Shown: piece by piece, positions 23,771 through 31,362 of the stretch
Layout of the letters: each line of letters starts with the position of its first letter
Numbering within the stretch: position 1 is the first letter of the stretch
NCBI GenBank assembly: GCA_934196725.1
Contig: CAKPWR010000021.1
Coordinates: 1 to 37,509 of the forward strand
Origin: an uncultured Prevotella sp.
Lineage (GTDB): Bacteria; Bacteroidota; Bacteroidia; Bacteroidales; Bacteroidaceae
DNA: 37,509 nucleotides
Reading direction: 5' to 3'
Notes under the pieces: generated by a model
Told to the model about the DNA's origin: nothing
The model's database searches: none
What the model saw: the letters and a program-made list of their open reading frames with translations, nothing else
Program-made: the position numbers and the translations under genes

Positions 23771-23788
23771 TTTTTCGGAAAGGACCAA
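23758..23788 (-). promoter_or_regulatory. Promoter overlapping the apparent start of the SPOR gene
   Basis: On the minus strand TTG (23788-23786) and TACCTTTG (23765-23758) are 20 nt apart, as in the consensus. The -7 falls inside codons 2-5 after the ATG at 23770. If active, the RNA would begin near 23752. Confidence 0.5.
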
Positions 23789-23836
23789 CGGTTTTTAGAG
23801 AAATTTTTATCTGAAATAATAAAAAGTTCTAATTGT

Positions 23837-23867
23837 TTTGTTATTCCGAGAAAAAACATTATCTTTG
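23837..23867 (+). promoter_or_regulatory. Promoter of the 267-aa lipoprotein
   Basis: TTTG at 23837-23840 and TATCTTTG at 23860-23867 with a 19-nt spacer. The ATG follows 45 nt later. Confidence 0.8.
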
Positions 23868-23911
23868 CGCCTAAAAATATAAAAAAGGTATTTAATGAAA
23901 TATCATTCAAA

Positions 23912-24715
23912 ATGAAACAAGCATTTAACATATTGTTGTTGGCATGCTTCCTGTTGGGGGTTGCTGCATGTGGACAGAAGTCTGAAAAAGAGCAGCCTGA
24001 AATAAAAGAAGATACTGCTGCCAAGAAGCTGTTGCAGGGCATTTGGCTTGATGGCGATGATGAGGATGATGTCGCTTTCCGGGTGAAAGGTGACACTATC
24101 TATTATCCCGATTCTACTAGTCAGCCTGTGTACTTTTATATTGTGGGCGATACGCTTGTGATGAAGGGTGCCAACACGAGCAAGTATCCCATCGTAAAGC
24201 AAGCTGCTCATATTTTCCAGTTTAAGGTTCAGAATGGTGATATAGTAAAACTTGTCAAGACGGATGACAAGTCGTATCTCCAACAATTCTCGCATGAGCA
24301 GCCAGTAACGCTCAATCAGAATATGCTTGTAAAGCGTGATACGGTTGTGGATGCTGGAAATGAGAAATTGCATCTATATGTTCAGGTGAATCCAACAACT
24401 TTCAAGGTATATAAAAGCAGTTACAACGATGATGGTGTTGAGGTTGATAATGTTTATCATGATAACATCGTAAATGTAAACATCTATCAAGGTTCTCGCA
24501 AGATATTTGGGCGGGATTTCCGAAAGGAAGATTTCCGAGAGCAAGTTCCGCATGAATTCTTGAAGCAATCAATATTGAGTGACATCGTATTTAGAAAGGT
24601 TGATGCTGATGGCGTTCATTATAAAGTGGTGCTGGCGATGCCGGATAGTAGCATGAGTTATCAAGTGGAAATCATTATCTCTCTTGAAGGAAAAATGACT
24701 ATAAAGAAAAGCTAG
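23912..24715 (+). CDS. Lipoprotein, DUF4738-like
   Basis: 267-residue exported lipoprotein; the signal peptide ends in GVAAC with the lipidated cysteine at residue 20. A beta-rich middle section (GIWLDGDDEDDVAFRVKGDT, DSTSQPVYFYIVGDTLVMKG) resembles, from memory, the DUF4738 family of Bacteroidales lipoproteins; I cannot confirm it here. The C-terminal half is also beta-rich and contains a basic/acidic stretch (GRDFRKEDFREQVPHEF). It has its own promoter and a terminator shared with the convergent decarboxylase gene, so it is monocistronic. Function is unknown. Confidence 0.82.
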   Translation: MKQAFNILLLACFLLGVAACGQKSEKEQPEIKEDTAAKKLLQGIWLDGDDEDDVAFRVKGDTIYYPDSTSQPVYFYIVGDTLVMKGANTSKYPIVKQAAHIFQFKVQNGDIVKLVKTDDKSYLQQFSHEQPVTLNQNMLVKRDTVVDAGNEKLHLYVQVNPTTFKVYKSSYNDDGVEVDNVYHDNIVNVNIYQGSRKIFGRDFRKEDFREQVPHEFLKQSILSDIVFRKVDADGVHYKVVLAMPDSSMSYQVEIIISLEGKMTIKKS

Positions 24716-24758
24716 CACTTTTCTTGAAGAAATAAGATAATAACAAATTGATATGTAA

Positions 24759-24794
24759 TAAAAGGGAATTTGCAAATGAGCAAATTCCCTTTTA
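24759..24794. terminator. Bidirectional terminator
   Basis: A perfect 15-bp stem (24759-24773 and 24780-24794) with a 6-nt loop; AAAA and TTTT at the stem base serve both the lipoprotein gene (plus) and the decarboxylase beta gene (minus, stop at 24799). Confidence 0.9.
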
Positions 24795-24798
24795 CTGT

Positions 24799-25947
24799 TT
24801 AATTGAAGAATCCAAGCAAGGCTCCTGCTGCAACTGCAGAGCCGATAACTCCTGCAACGTTTGGTCCCATGGCGTGCATGAGTAGGAAGTTGTGGCGGTC
24901 GTACTCTAAACCGAGGTTGTTGCTGATTCGGGCACTCATTGGTACAGCACTCACGCCGGCATTTCCGATGAGAGGGTTCAACTTCTTGCCTTTTGGCAGG
25001 AAGAGGTTCATCAGTTTAACGAAGAGGATGCCGCTGGCTGATGCGATGATGAATGCCAAGGCACCGAGAGCGAAAATTTTGATGGTGTTCAATGTCAGAA
25101 ACTCTGAAGCCTGAGTAGAACATCCCACGGTCAAGCCGAGCAGCATCACCACGATATCATTCAGGCTGCTTCCTGCCGTCTTGGCAAGTCTCGTGGTCTT
25201 TCCGCTTTCCTTCAGAAGATTTCCAAAGAAGAGCATGCCGAGCAATGGCAGACCGGATGGCACGATGAAGGTGGTGAGCAGCAGACCGACGATAGGGAAG
25301 AGAATCTTCTCGGTCTGAGATACCTGGCGGGCTGGCTTCATCTTGATGACGCGCTCTTCCTTGGTGGTGAGCAGTCGCATCAACGGTGGCTGGATTACTG
25401 GCACCAATGCCATGTAGGAGTAGGCACATACGGCGATGGCTCCCATCAGGTTTGGACTCAGCTTACTGCTCAGGAAGATGGCTGTAGGTCCGTCGGCACC
25501 ACCGATGATGGCGATACCTGCAGCCTGGTTCGGTTCGAACCCCAAAGCCAGAGCTATCATATAAGCGCCGAAGATTCCAAACTGTGCGGCGGCTCCAATC
25601 AGAATCAGCTTCGGGTTGGAAATCAATGCCGAGAAGTCGGTCATCGCTCCGATGCCCAGGAAGACGAGTGGGGGATACCAGCCCTGTTTTACGCCCTGAT
25701 AGAAGATGTTTAATACCGAGTTATCTTCGTATAGTCCGATTTCGAGTCCGGCATCGGCACGGAAGGGGATGTTGCCCAGGATGATACCCAATCCGATAGG
25801 CACCAGGAGGAGCGGTTCGAAATCCTTCTTGATGGCAAGCCAGATAAAGAAGGATCCTGCTACTATCATAGCAAGGTTTCCTGCCGTGGCATTTGCAAAG
25901 CCCGTATAGGTCAGGAACTCATTGAAGTTTTGTATGATGAAATCCAT
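24799..25947 (-). CDS. Sodium-pumping decarboxylase, beta subunit
   Basis: Integral membrane subunit (382 aa) of biotin-dependent Na+-translocating decarboxylases (oxaloacetate, methylmalonyl-CoA or glutaconyl-CoA). It decarboxylates carboxybiotin and exports Na+. Family landmarks are the GGADGPTAIFLSSKL motif with the Na+/proton aspartate, NPKLILIGAAAQFGIFGAY, and NAGVSAVPMSARISN near the C-terminus; about ten hydrophobic helices are visible. It is the last gene of a gamma-biotin-beta order. In Bacteroidales the enzyme is usually methylmalonyl-CoA decarboxylase in the succinate-to-propionate route, but substrate depends on the missing alpha subunit. A family 2 repeat directly precedes its ATG. 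Confidence 0.96.
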   Translation of the reverse strand: MDFIIQNFNEFLTYTGFANATAGNLAMIVAGSFFIWLAIKKDFEPLLLVPIGLGIILGNIPFRADAGLEIGLYEDNSVLNIFYQGVKQGWYPPLVFLGIGAMTDFSALISNPKLILIGAAAQFGIFGAYMIALALGFEPNQAAGIAIIGGADGPTAIFLSSKLSPNLMGAIAVCAYSYMALVPVIQPPLMRLLTTKEERVIKMKPARQVSQTEKILFPIVGLLLTTFIVPSGLPLLGMLFFGNLLKESGKTTRLAKTAGSSLNDIVVMLLGLTVGCSTQASEFLTLNTIKIFALGALAFIIASASGILFVKLMNLFLPKGKKLNPLIGNAGVSAVPMSARISNNLGLEYDRHNFLLMHAMGPNVAGVIGSAVAAGALLGFFN

Positions 25948-25950
25948 AAT

Positions 25951-25977
25951 TTACTTTGAACTTTGAAAGTTGAACAT
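25951..25977 (-). other. Mini-ORF of eight codons upstream of the beta subunit
   Basis: The ATG inside the repeat unit (25977-25975) opens MFNFQSSK followed by TAA at 25953-25951, ending 3 nt before the beta subunit ATG at 25947. It could be a translational-coupling leader or chance; no separate ribosome-binding site is seen. Confidence 0.3.
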
Positions 25978-25981
25978 TGAA
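25954..25981. repeat. Four-unit 7-nt repeat before the beta subunit start (family 2, copy B)
   Basis: Plus-strand units CTTTGAA (25954), CTTTGAA (25961), AGTTGAA (25968) and CATTGAA (25975), then CTTTATGATTA as in copy A. It ends 6 nt before the start codon in the message sense. Confidence 0.92.
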
Positions 25982-26041
25982 CTTTATGATTAGTATTCTT
26001 GTTTGAAAGAGTAATCATAGTTGTTCCTGCTTTATCGCTTG

Positions 26042-26506
26042 TCAGGCGATAGTCACCAGTGTATCTCCTTCCATCACGGCATCGCCCTTGTTCACGTTGA
26101 TGCTGGTGATGGTTCCGGAAGTCTCAGCCTCGATGTTGTTCTGCATCTTCATGGCTTCGAGGATTACGACGGTGTCGCCAATGTTAACCTTGTCGCCCAC
26201 CTTCACCTTGATTTCATTGATGGTTCCTGGCAGAGGGGCTACTACTGGCTTGCCGGAGGCTGAAGCGGCAGGTTGGGTGGCTGCTGTTGTGGTTGCTGCC
26301 GGTGTGGCTGTTGAGGTCGATGTGGCAGTCGGTGCTGATTCCTTTTGTTCTCCACTCAACTTCACTTTCTGCTTGCCAGCCTTCACTGGTTGCTTCATTT
26401 CCACTTCGAATGGGATGCCATTCACGGTTACGTTGGCGATATTGCCTTCTATATCTAGGATTTCGACCTCATAGTCGATACCTTTCACTGTATATTGATA
26501 CTTCAT
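26042..26506 (-). CDS. Biotin carrier subunit of the sodium-pumping decarboxylase
   Basis: 154-residue biotin carboxyl-carrier protein. The C-terminal biotinyl domain (about 86-154) contains EAMKMQN, with biotin acceptor K120, and the typical PLPGTINEIKVKVGDKV opening. A flexible Ala/Thr/Ser linker (about 57-85) acts as the swinging arm, and the N-terminal 50 residues form a small beta domain also seen in family members. It shuttles the carboxyl group from the alpha subunit (carboxyltransferase) to the beta subunit. The start codon overlaps the stop of a mini-ORF that begins in the family 2 repeat. Confidence 0.96.
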   Translation of the reverse strand: MKYQYTVKGIDYEVEILDIEGNIANVTVNGIPFEVEMKQPVKAGKQKVKLSGEQKESAPTATSTSTATPAATTTAATQPAASASGKPVVAPLPGTINEIKVKVGDKVNIGDTVVILEAMKMQNNIEAETSGTITSINVNKGDAVMEGDTLVTIA

Positions 26507-26526
26507 ATCCTTTGAATTTTGAACAT
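26503..26526 (-). other. Mini-ORF MFKIQRI overlapping the biotin-carrier start
   Basis: The repeat-derived ATG at 26526-26524 opens seven codons (MFKIQRI). Their TGA stop (26505-26503) overlaps the biotin-carrier ATG (26506-26504) in an ATGA configuration, the standard geometry of translational coupling. Confidence 0.35.
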
Positions 26527-26537
26527 TGAACTTTGAA
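26510..26537. repeat. Four-unit 7-nt repeat before the biotin-carrier start (family 2, copy C)
   Basis: Plus-strand units CTTTGAA (26510), TTTTGAA (26517), CATTGAA (26524) and CTTTGAA (26531), followed by CTTTATGA. It ends 3 nt before the ATG at 26506 in the message sense; AAAGGAT between them can serve as a ribosome-binding site. Confidence 0.92.
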
Positions 26538-26593
26538 CTTTATGAAGTGTAAAGCTGTTGAATTGGCTTTCTTTTCGGTTGCCGAACGTTGTT

Positions 26594-26621
26594 TCTTCAC
26601 TCTTCACTTTTCGTTCTTCAC
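26594..26621. repeat. Four-unit 7-nt repeat at the gamma subunit stop (family 1, copy 2)
   Basis: Plus-strand units TCTTCAC at 26594, 26601 and 26615 and TTTTCGT at 26608: one mismatch in 28 nt from the copy at 16893-16920. In the message sense the first GTGAAGA unit contains the TGA stop codon of the gamma subunit. Confidence 0.9.
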
Positions 26622-27682
26622 TTAACATTATTGAATTTCGGAGCATTCCATCTTGTCTGTTTAGGTTTGATGGTAATGATGCCAGATTCCACATCATGCA
26701 CATCCTCCAGGTATTCCTTGAGGGCGAGTGAAATCACTGCCATATAAATTTCCTTATCGATACCCTTGGTCTCGAAACCATCTTTCAGGATCACATTGGT
26801 CTTGTGGCTCAGATCCTGTGTTACCTCGATGGTCTTCTTACCCGTCTTATATAATAAGGTGGCATGCTTCTCTGTGGCGCGGGCAATGCGCTGTTTGTGT
26901 TTCATGTAGGCTCCGAATGCCCAGAATACGACGAAGAGCAGGGCGAGACAAGAGAAAACGATGCCCATTGAAAGTACGGCGATTCCGATGCCGTAGGGAT
27001 CTGTTTTCTTGAGCATCTGAGGCTTGCTGAGACCTGTTGGCTGTGGTAGGTAACCGGGAGTTACTTCATTCGTCTTGCATATTTTCCAGGTTTTGAAATC
27101 GTTGTTCAGGGCATAGGATTGGTCTGCTGCCAACCATGGTATGCTGATGGAGTCTATCAAATCTACTGCATTACCATCGTAGAGAGCTATCCAGTTGTTC
27201 TTTTGATGGAATGCATCTGCGATTTCCTTGAGAGGAATCAATCCGAGTTTTAGTTGGAAAGGTCCTGTACCTTCACTCAACCATCTGAAGTGTCCCTTTC
27301 CTTTAGGAAAACAGTCGCGGCATGTTTCTTCCGAATCTTCATGCCAGATATAGCGGTCGTAGATGATTACACTTTTCTTGCCAGCCAAGGTTGTGCGAGG
27401 CTCGTTGTTCGGCAGGGGGTACATCAGCTTTCGCCGTTCTTCTGGTGACATTTTCTTGTCGAGAACCCTTCGGTCGGTGGTTAGGAACATACCACGTACA
27501 TTATACGTGGTAAAGGAGGAATTGCTCAATTCCACCCATGGCTTGTGCTGGCCGTACTCATCTACAAGATTTGTACGGTTGTTGGTCATCACCTCCGTAA
27601 TACGGATGCTCTTGGCTCCTTGGCTCCAAGTGGGCAAGGAAGTGAAGACTAGCATGGCTATCAAAAATCCCAATTTCTTCAT
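26618..27682 (-). CDS. OadG-type gamma subunit with an N-terminal lamin-tail-like domain
   Basis: 354 residues. The signal peptide (1 to about 21) is followed by a lamin-tail-like beta domain (about 25-215: SIRITEVMTNNRTNLVDEYGQHKPWVELSN split over residues 25-54), predicted to face the periplasm. Next comes a transmembrane helix (about 230-257, DPYGIGIAVLSMGIVFSCLA), the OadG signature, and a cytoplasmic charged tail. Ordinary OadG is only about 80-100 aa and anchors the alpha and biotin subunits to the beta subunit. The fused exported domain is a Bacteroidetes feature. It is first in the visible pump operon and has its own promoter; no alpha-subunit gene precedes it. Confidence 0.88.
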   Translation of the reverse strand: MKKLGFLIAMLVFTSLPTWSQGAKSIRITEVMTNNRTNLVDEYGQHKPWVELSNSSFTTYNVRGMFLTTDRRVLDKKMSPEERRKLMYPLPNNEPRTTLAGKKSVIIYDRYIWHEDSEETCRDCFPKGKGHFRWLSEGTGPFQLKLGLIPLKEIADAFHQKNNWIALYDGNAVDLIDSISIPWLAADQSYALNNDFKTWKICKTNEVTPGYLPQPTGLSKPQMLKKTDPYGIGIAVLSMGIVFSCLALLFVVFWAFGAYMKHKQRIARATEKHATLLYKTGKKTIEVTQDLSHKTNVILKDGFETKGIDKEIYMAVISLALKEYLEDVHDVESGIITIKPKQTRWNAPKFNNVK

Positions 27683-27782
27683 ACGCTTCTAACGTTTTAT
27701 AGGGTTATTGTTTCGAAATACTCTTTTATCATGTAGAAACTTCAGATGTTTCTATAGATTCATTAGGTTTATTTCTTGTGCT

Positions 27783-27812
27783 CAAAGGTACGAATAATTT
27801 CTGAAAAGGCAA
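27783..27812 (-). promoter_or_regulatory. Promoter of the sodium-pump operon
   Basis: On the minus strand TTG (27812-27810) and TACCTTTG (27790-27783) are 19 nt apart. The gamma subunit ATG is about 100 nt downstream. The -33 overlaps the edge of the neighbouring terminator. Confidence 0.7.
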
Positions 27813-27818
27813 CAAAAA

Positions 27819-27848
27819 AGGTGCACAAATTTTTATCTTTGTGCACCT
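27819..27848 (-). terminator. Terminator after the AspT/YidE-type transporter gene
   Basis: A perfect 11-bp stem (27819-27829 and 27838-27848) with an 8-nt loop, followed on the minus strand by six T. It lies 51 nt after the transporter stop codon. Confidence 0.9.
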
Positions 27849-27899
27849 CTTTTATAATTTATAACTATTACTAGTCGTTTTGTTAACTTTTGTAAGCGT

Positions 27900-29594
27900 T
27901 TATGCTCCGCAGAAGAACAGCACCACGATCTGGGCTGTAAAGATACGGAGGAACATACTCAATGGATATACAGTAGAGTAACCTACGGCTGGAGCCTCCT
28001 TAGAGCATGATGCGTTGGCATAAGCCAATGCAGGAGGGTCGGTATAAGTACCGGCAAGCATACCCATGATAGTAAAGTAATTGAACTTAAACTTCAATCG
28101 AGCGATAGTACCGATGATGAGGATAGGAATGATGGTGATGAGGAAACCGCATCCCACATATTTCAATCCGTCGCCTTGTACCACTGTATCCCAGAATCCT
28201 GCACCAGCCTTGATTCCCACACTTGCCAGGAAGAGTACCAAACCTATTTCTCGCAGCATCATGTTGGCGGAGGTAGTGGTATAGGTAACCAACTTCATGC
28301 GATAGCCGAAACGGCCGATGAGGATGGCGATAATCAGCGGACCACCAGCGATACCCAATTTCAAAGGTACAGGCATGCCTGGAATGGCGAATGGGAGAGA
28401 ACCGAAGATGATACCAACCATAATACCGATAAAAATGGTAGCGATGTTTGGTGCATCAAGGCGCTTCACAGAGTTACCCATGATTTCTGCCACACGGTTT
28501 ACGTTTTCTTCAGGACCTACAACCAAGATTTTATCACCCACGTGGAAGTGGTGGTTTCTGCCAGCAAAGATGTCCATACCCTGGCGTGAGATACGGGTAA
28601 CGTTTACACCGTATACACTGGAGAAGTGCATCTTACCGAGGGTCTTACCATTCATCTCTGGACGGGTAACGATGATACGGCGAGATACGAAATGTTGAAC
28701 TTCATCCTTCTCGCGATCCCATTCTGCTTCTACTTCTGGACCGATGAATGCTTTGATAGCTTCAGCGTCAGCCTCTGCACATACAACGAGCAACTCATCG
28801 CCAACCTCGAAATGTGTCTTACTGTTAGGAATACTTACTACTCCGTCGTGGAGAATACGAGAGCAGACAATGTCTCGATTCAAGAACTCAGAAACCTCTC
28901 TCAAGGTTCTACCTGTGATGTAAGCGTTCTCGACGCGCAAGTGCATATTATGAGCCTTGGCATGAGGGTTGGCTGCGTCTTCATCGTTCAACTGCTGTTC
29001 CTCCTCATCTGTATCAATCTTACAGATGTACTTGATAAGGATGGTTGCACCGATGATACCAACTACACCGAGAGGGTAAGCGCAGGCATAACCGTTGGCG
29101 ATACTAGGAGCGCCATTAGGGAAAACGCTGAGCAAAGCCTCGTTGGCAGCACCAAGACCTGGAGTGTTGGTAACAGCGCCATAGAGTGTACCTACCATCA
29201 TAGGCAGGTTGTTTGGATTGCTGGTGTCAAAAAAGAGGTAATAACATCCGAACATCACCAGGATGTTGAGCAAGATGGCAGAAGCCGACAGCATGTTGAG
29301 GGTTACACCACCTTTCTTGAAACTCTCGAAGAAACCTGGACCTACCTGCAAACCAATCATGAAGACGAAGAGAATCAATCCAAAGTCTTGCACGAAGGTG
29401 AGGATTTCTTTAGGACCTGTAAAGCCGACATGTCCAGCCAAGATACCAGCAAAGAGTACGAAGGTTACGCCCAACGAGATGCCGAAAATCTTGATTTTGC
29501 CTAGATAGACACCAATGGCAATCACTATTGCATAGAGTAGGGCGATGTGTGCCACTGACTCCGTATTGGTGAAAAGATTAATAATCCAATCCAT
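27900..29594 (-). CDS. AspT/YidE/YbjL-family transporter with two TrkA-C domains
   Basis: 564-residue membrane protein of the aspartate:alanine exchanger (AAEX) family. Two similar membrane halves (about 10-190 and 385-560) show the duplicated glycine-rich cores ([19 protein letters not shown] in the first and [20 protein letters not shown] in the second). Between them lie two cytosolic TrkA-C (RCK_C) domains (about 210-290 and 295-375), a usual ligand-sensing arrangement in this family. Substrate is unknown; family members exchange dicarboxylates such as aspartate or succinate, which would fit the succinate metabolism implied by the adjacent pump, as an inference. No consensus promoter is found; pgk and a terminator are upstream. 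Confidence 0.9.
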   Translation of the reverse strand: MDWIINLFTNTESVAHIALLYAIVIAIGVYLGKIKIFGISLGVTFVLFAGILAGHVGFTGPKEILTFVQDFGLILFVFMIGLQVGPGFFESFKKGGVTLNMLSASAILLNILVMFGCYYLFFDTSNPNNLPMMVGTLYGAVTNTPGLGAANEALLSVFPNGAPSIANGYACAYPLGVVGIIGATILIKYICKIDTDEEEQQLNDEDAANPHAKAHNMHLRVENAYITGRTLREVSEFLNRDIVCSRILHDGVVSIPNSKTHFEVGDELLVVCAEADAEAIKAFIGPEVEAEWDREKDEVQHFVSRRIIVTRPEMNGKTLGKMHFSSVYGVNVTRISRQGMDIFAGRNHHFHVGDKILVVGPEENVNRVAEIMGNSVKRLDAPNIATIFIGIMVGIIFGSLPFAIPGMPVPLKLGIAGGPLIIAILIGRFGYRMKLVTYTTTSANMMLREIGLVLFLASVGIKAGAGFWDTVVQGDGLKYVGCGFLITIIPILIIGTIARLKFKFNYFTIMGMLAGTYTDPPALAYANASCSKEAPAVGYSTVYPLSMFLRIFTAQIVVLFFCGA

Positions 29595-29679
29595 GAATTT
29601 GATTTAAAATTTTAATTTTATAATGATTAAAGGGAATTTTGAAAGATCGATTGTGTCTGTTTGATATCTTTTCTTATTA

Positions 29680-29727
29680 AGGCGTGTACCGGATATGGCT
29701 ACCTTCGTTTTGGGTACCTATATCTGA
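29680..29727 (-). other. Imperfect stem-loop in the pgk-transporter gap
   Basis: On the minus strand GATATAGGTACC and GGTAGCCATATC form an imperfect 12-nt stem (about 10 pairs) with a short loop, downstream of the pgk terminator and upstream of the transporter. It may be part of the transporter leader. No promoter consensus was seen in this gap. Confidence 0.3.
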
Positions 29728-29732
29728 TAACT

Positions 29733-29768
29733 GAAAAATCGAGGACATCCGCAATGGGATGCCCCCGA
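29733..29768 (-). terminator. Terminator after pgk
   Basis: On the minus strand a 12-bp stem (29768-29757 and 29750-29739, two G-U pairs) with a 6-nt loop is followed by TTTTT, 25 nt after the pgk stop codon. Confidence 0.85.
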
Positions 29769-29792
29769 ACTATTTATATAGATACCTATTGA

Positions 29793-31040
29793 TTACTTCT
29801 CAATAGCAGCTACACCTGGCAATACCTTACCCTCGATAGCCTCGAGGAGAGCACCACCACCTGTAGAGATATAAGATACCTGGTCAGCCAAGCCGAACTT
29901 GTTGATGCAAGCTACAGAGTCACCACCACCGATGAGTGAGAATGCACCTTCCTTTGTTGCCTCAGCGATTGCGTCAGCGATAGCTTTAGAACCACCAGCG
30001 AAGTTATCAAACTCGAATACGCCTGCAGGACCGTTCCAGAGGATAGTCTTAGCACCCTTGATAGCTGCAGCGAATGCCTTGCGTGTCTCAGGACCTGCAT
30101 CCATACCCTCCCAACCGTCAGGGATGTTGTTAGATGGGCATACCTGAGTATTGCAATCGTTCTTGAAGTCATCACCGCAGATAGAGTCTGTGCCGAGTAC
30201 GAGGTTTACACCGTTCTCCTTAGCCTTCTTGATTACGTCGAGAGCAACGTCGAGCTTGTCATCCTCGCAGATAGACATACCGATCTTGCCACCGAGAGCC
30301 TTAGAGAATGTATAAGTCATACCACCGCAGAGAATCAGGTTGTCAACCTTAGTCAACAGGTTCTCGATGATACCGATCTTGGTAGAAACCTTAGAACCAC
30401 CCATGATAGCTGTGAATGGGCGCTTGATGTTGCCGAGAACTGCGTCAACAGCCTTAACCTCTTTCTCCATCAGGAAGCCGAGCATCTTGTGATCCTTGTC
30501 GAAAGAGTCAGCGATAACAGCTGTAGAAGCGTGCTTGCGGTGAGCTGTACCGAATGCGTCCATTACATATACGTCAGCGTAAGAAGCCAACTTAGCAGCG
30601 AACTTCTTCTGGCGCTCCTTCATCTCAGCCTTAGCAGCGTCGAACTCAGGTGTACCCTTCTCTACGCCAACTGGCTTGCCTTCCTCTTCTGGGTAGAAAC
30701 GAAGGTTCTCGAGCAAGAGAGCCTCACCTGGCTTCAAGGCAGCAGCCTCAGCATCAGCGTTACCGCAGTCCTTGGCAAACTTAACCTCTACACCGAGAGC
30801 GTCAGAAACGTTCTTTACAATCTGAGAAAGAGAAAGCTCTGGCTTAACCTTGCCCTTTGGCTTACCCATGTGGCTCATCATGATGAGCGCACCGCCGTCA
30901 GCGAGTACCTTCTTCAAAGTAGGGAGGGCACCACGGATACGAGTGTCGTCTGTTACATTACCATTCTCATCCAATGGCACGTTAAAGTCAACGCGCACGA
31001 TTGCCTTGTGACCGGCAAAGTTAAAATCTTCAATTTTCAT
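29793..31040 (-). CDS. pgk: Phosphoglycerate kinase
   Basis: Glycolytic enzyme that makes ATP and 3-phosphoglycerate from 1,3-bisphosphoglycerate and ADP (415 aa). Signatures include [13 protein letters not shown] and [12 protein letters not shown] at the N-terminus, SHMGKPKG, the [11 protein letters not shown] substrate loop, [12 protein letters not shown] and the nucleotide-binding [13 protein letters not shown]. It is monocistronic by its signals: its own promoter (31211-31242), an unusually long leader of about 160 nt with a stem and a direct repeat, and its own terminator. Confidence 0.98.
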   Translation of the reverse strand: MKIEDFNFAGHKAIVRVDFNVPLDENGNVTDDTRIRGALPTLKKVLADGGALIMMSHMGKPKGKVKPELSLSQIVKNVSDALGVEVKFAKDCGNADAEAAALKPGEALLLENLRFYPEEEGKPVGVEKGTPEFDAAKAEMKERQKKFAAKLASYADVYVMDAFGTAHRKHASTAVIADSFDKDHKMLGFLMEKEVKAVDAVLGNIKRPFTAIMGGSKVSTKIGIIENLLTKVDNLILCGGMTYTFSKALGGKIGMSICEDDKLDVALDVIKKAKENGVNLVLGTDSICGDDFKNDCNTQVCPSNNIPDGWEGMDAGPETRKAFAAAIKGAKTILWNGPAGVFEFDNFAGGSKAIADAIAEATKEGAFSLIGGGDSVACINKFGLADQVSYISTGGGALLEAIEGKVLPGVAAIEK

Positions 31041-31093
31041 TTTTCCTAAATTTTATATTAGTTATTACTTAATTGTTTATTTTTCTTTACTGA

Positions 31094-31171
31094 ATTCCCG
31101 AGCGGATAGCAACTTTTATTTGGAAACTTATCTAGATGTAGACAAGTCTTTTCAGCACTGTCATTCCCGAG
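31094..31171 (-). promoter_or_regulatory. Structured long leader of pgk
   Basis: Between promoter and start codon the pgk message carries about 160 nt. CTCGGGAAT (message sense) occurs at 31171-31163 and 31102-31094, both followed after 1-2 nt by CAGT. Between them a 10-bp stem (two G-U pairs, 6-nt loop) can form. This could be a cis-acting RNA element; I do not recognise a known riboswitch. Confidence 0.35.
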
Positions 31172-31210
31172 TCTTCCTTGAATTAAATATTTTTCAACTC
31201 AATGCGTAGG

Positions 31211-31242
31211 CAAAAGTAAGAAAAATAATTGGGATAGCCAAA
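31211..31242 (-). promoter_or_regulatory. Promoter of pgk
   Basis: On the minus strand TTTG (31242-31239) and TACTTTTG (31218-31211) have a 20-nt spacer, a full match to the Bacteroidetes consensus. Confidence 0.8.
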
Positions 31243-31303
31243 TGTTTGCCGACGTTTTAATCATTTTTTGTTCTAGATGGCAATGAATTGCAATATCTAG
31301 GTA

Positions 31304-31344
31304 GCAAAAAGCGTAACTGTGAAGGTAACAGTTACGCTTTTTGC
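31304..31344. terminator. Terminator after tamB
   Basis: A perfect 17-bp inverted repeat (31304-31320 and 31328-31344) with a 7-nt loop; the stem ends in AAAAA/TTTTT. It lies just after the tamB stop codon (31363). Confidence 0.9.
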
Positions 31345-31362
31345 CTTTTTCTTTTCGTATCG

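Larger units (their letters stand above)
31041..31362. other. Intergenic region between pgk and tamB
   Basis: No gene. It holds the pgk leader (about 31041-31205), the pgk promoter (31211-31242) and the tamB terminator (31304-31344). The leader contains ATTCCCGAG twice (31094-31102, 31163-31171) flanking a stem (31124-31133 with 31140-31149). Confidence 0.6.

Noticed and set aside
26503..26703. 66-aa minus-strand frame joining the gamma subunit end to the biotin-carrier start
   Set aside because: Its upstream part is an out-of-frame overlap with the gamma subunit; only the last seven codons, from the repeat-derived ATG, were kept as a mini-ORF.
28626..29504. 292-aa plus-strand frame inside the AspT/YidE-type transporter
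   Set aside because: Antisense shadow of conserved membrane segments; unlikely composition and no upstream promoter.
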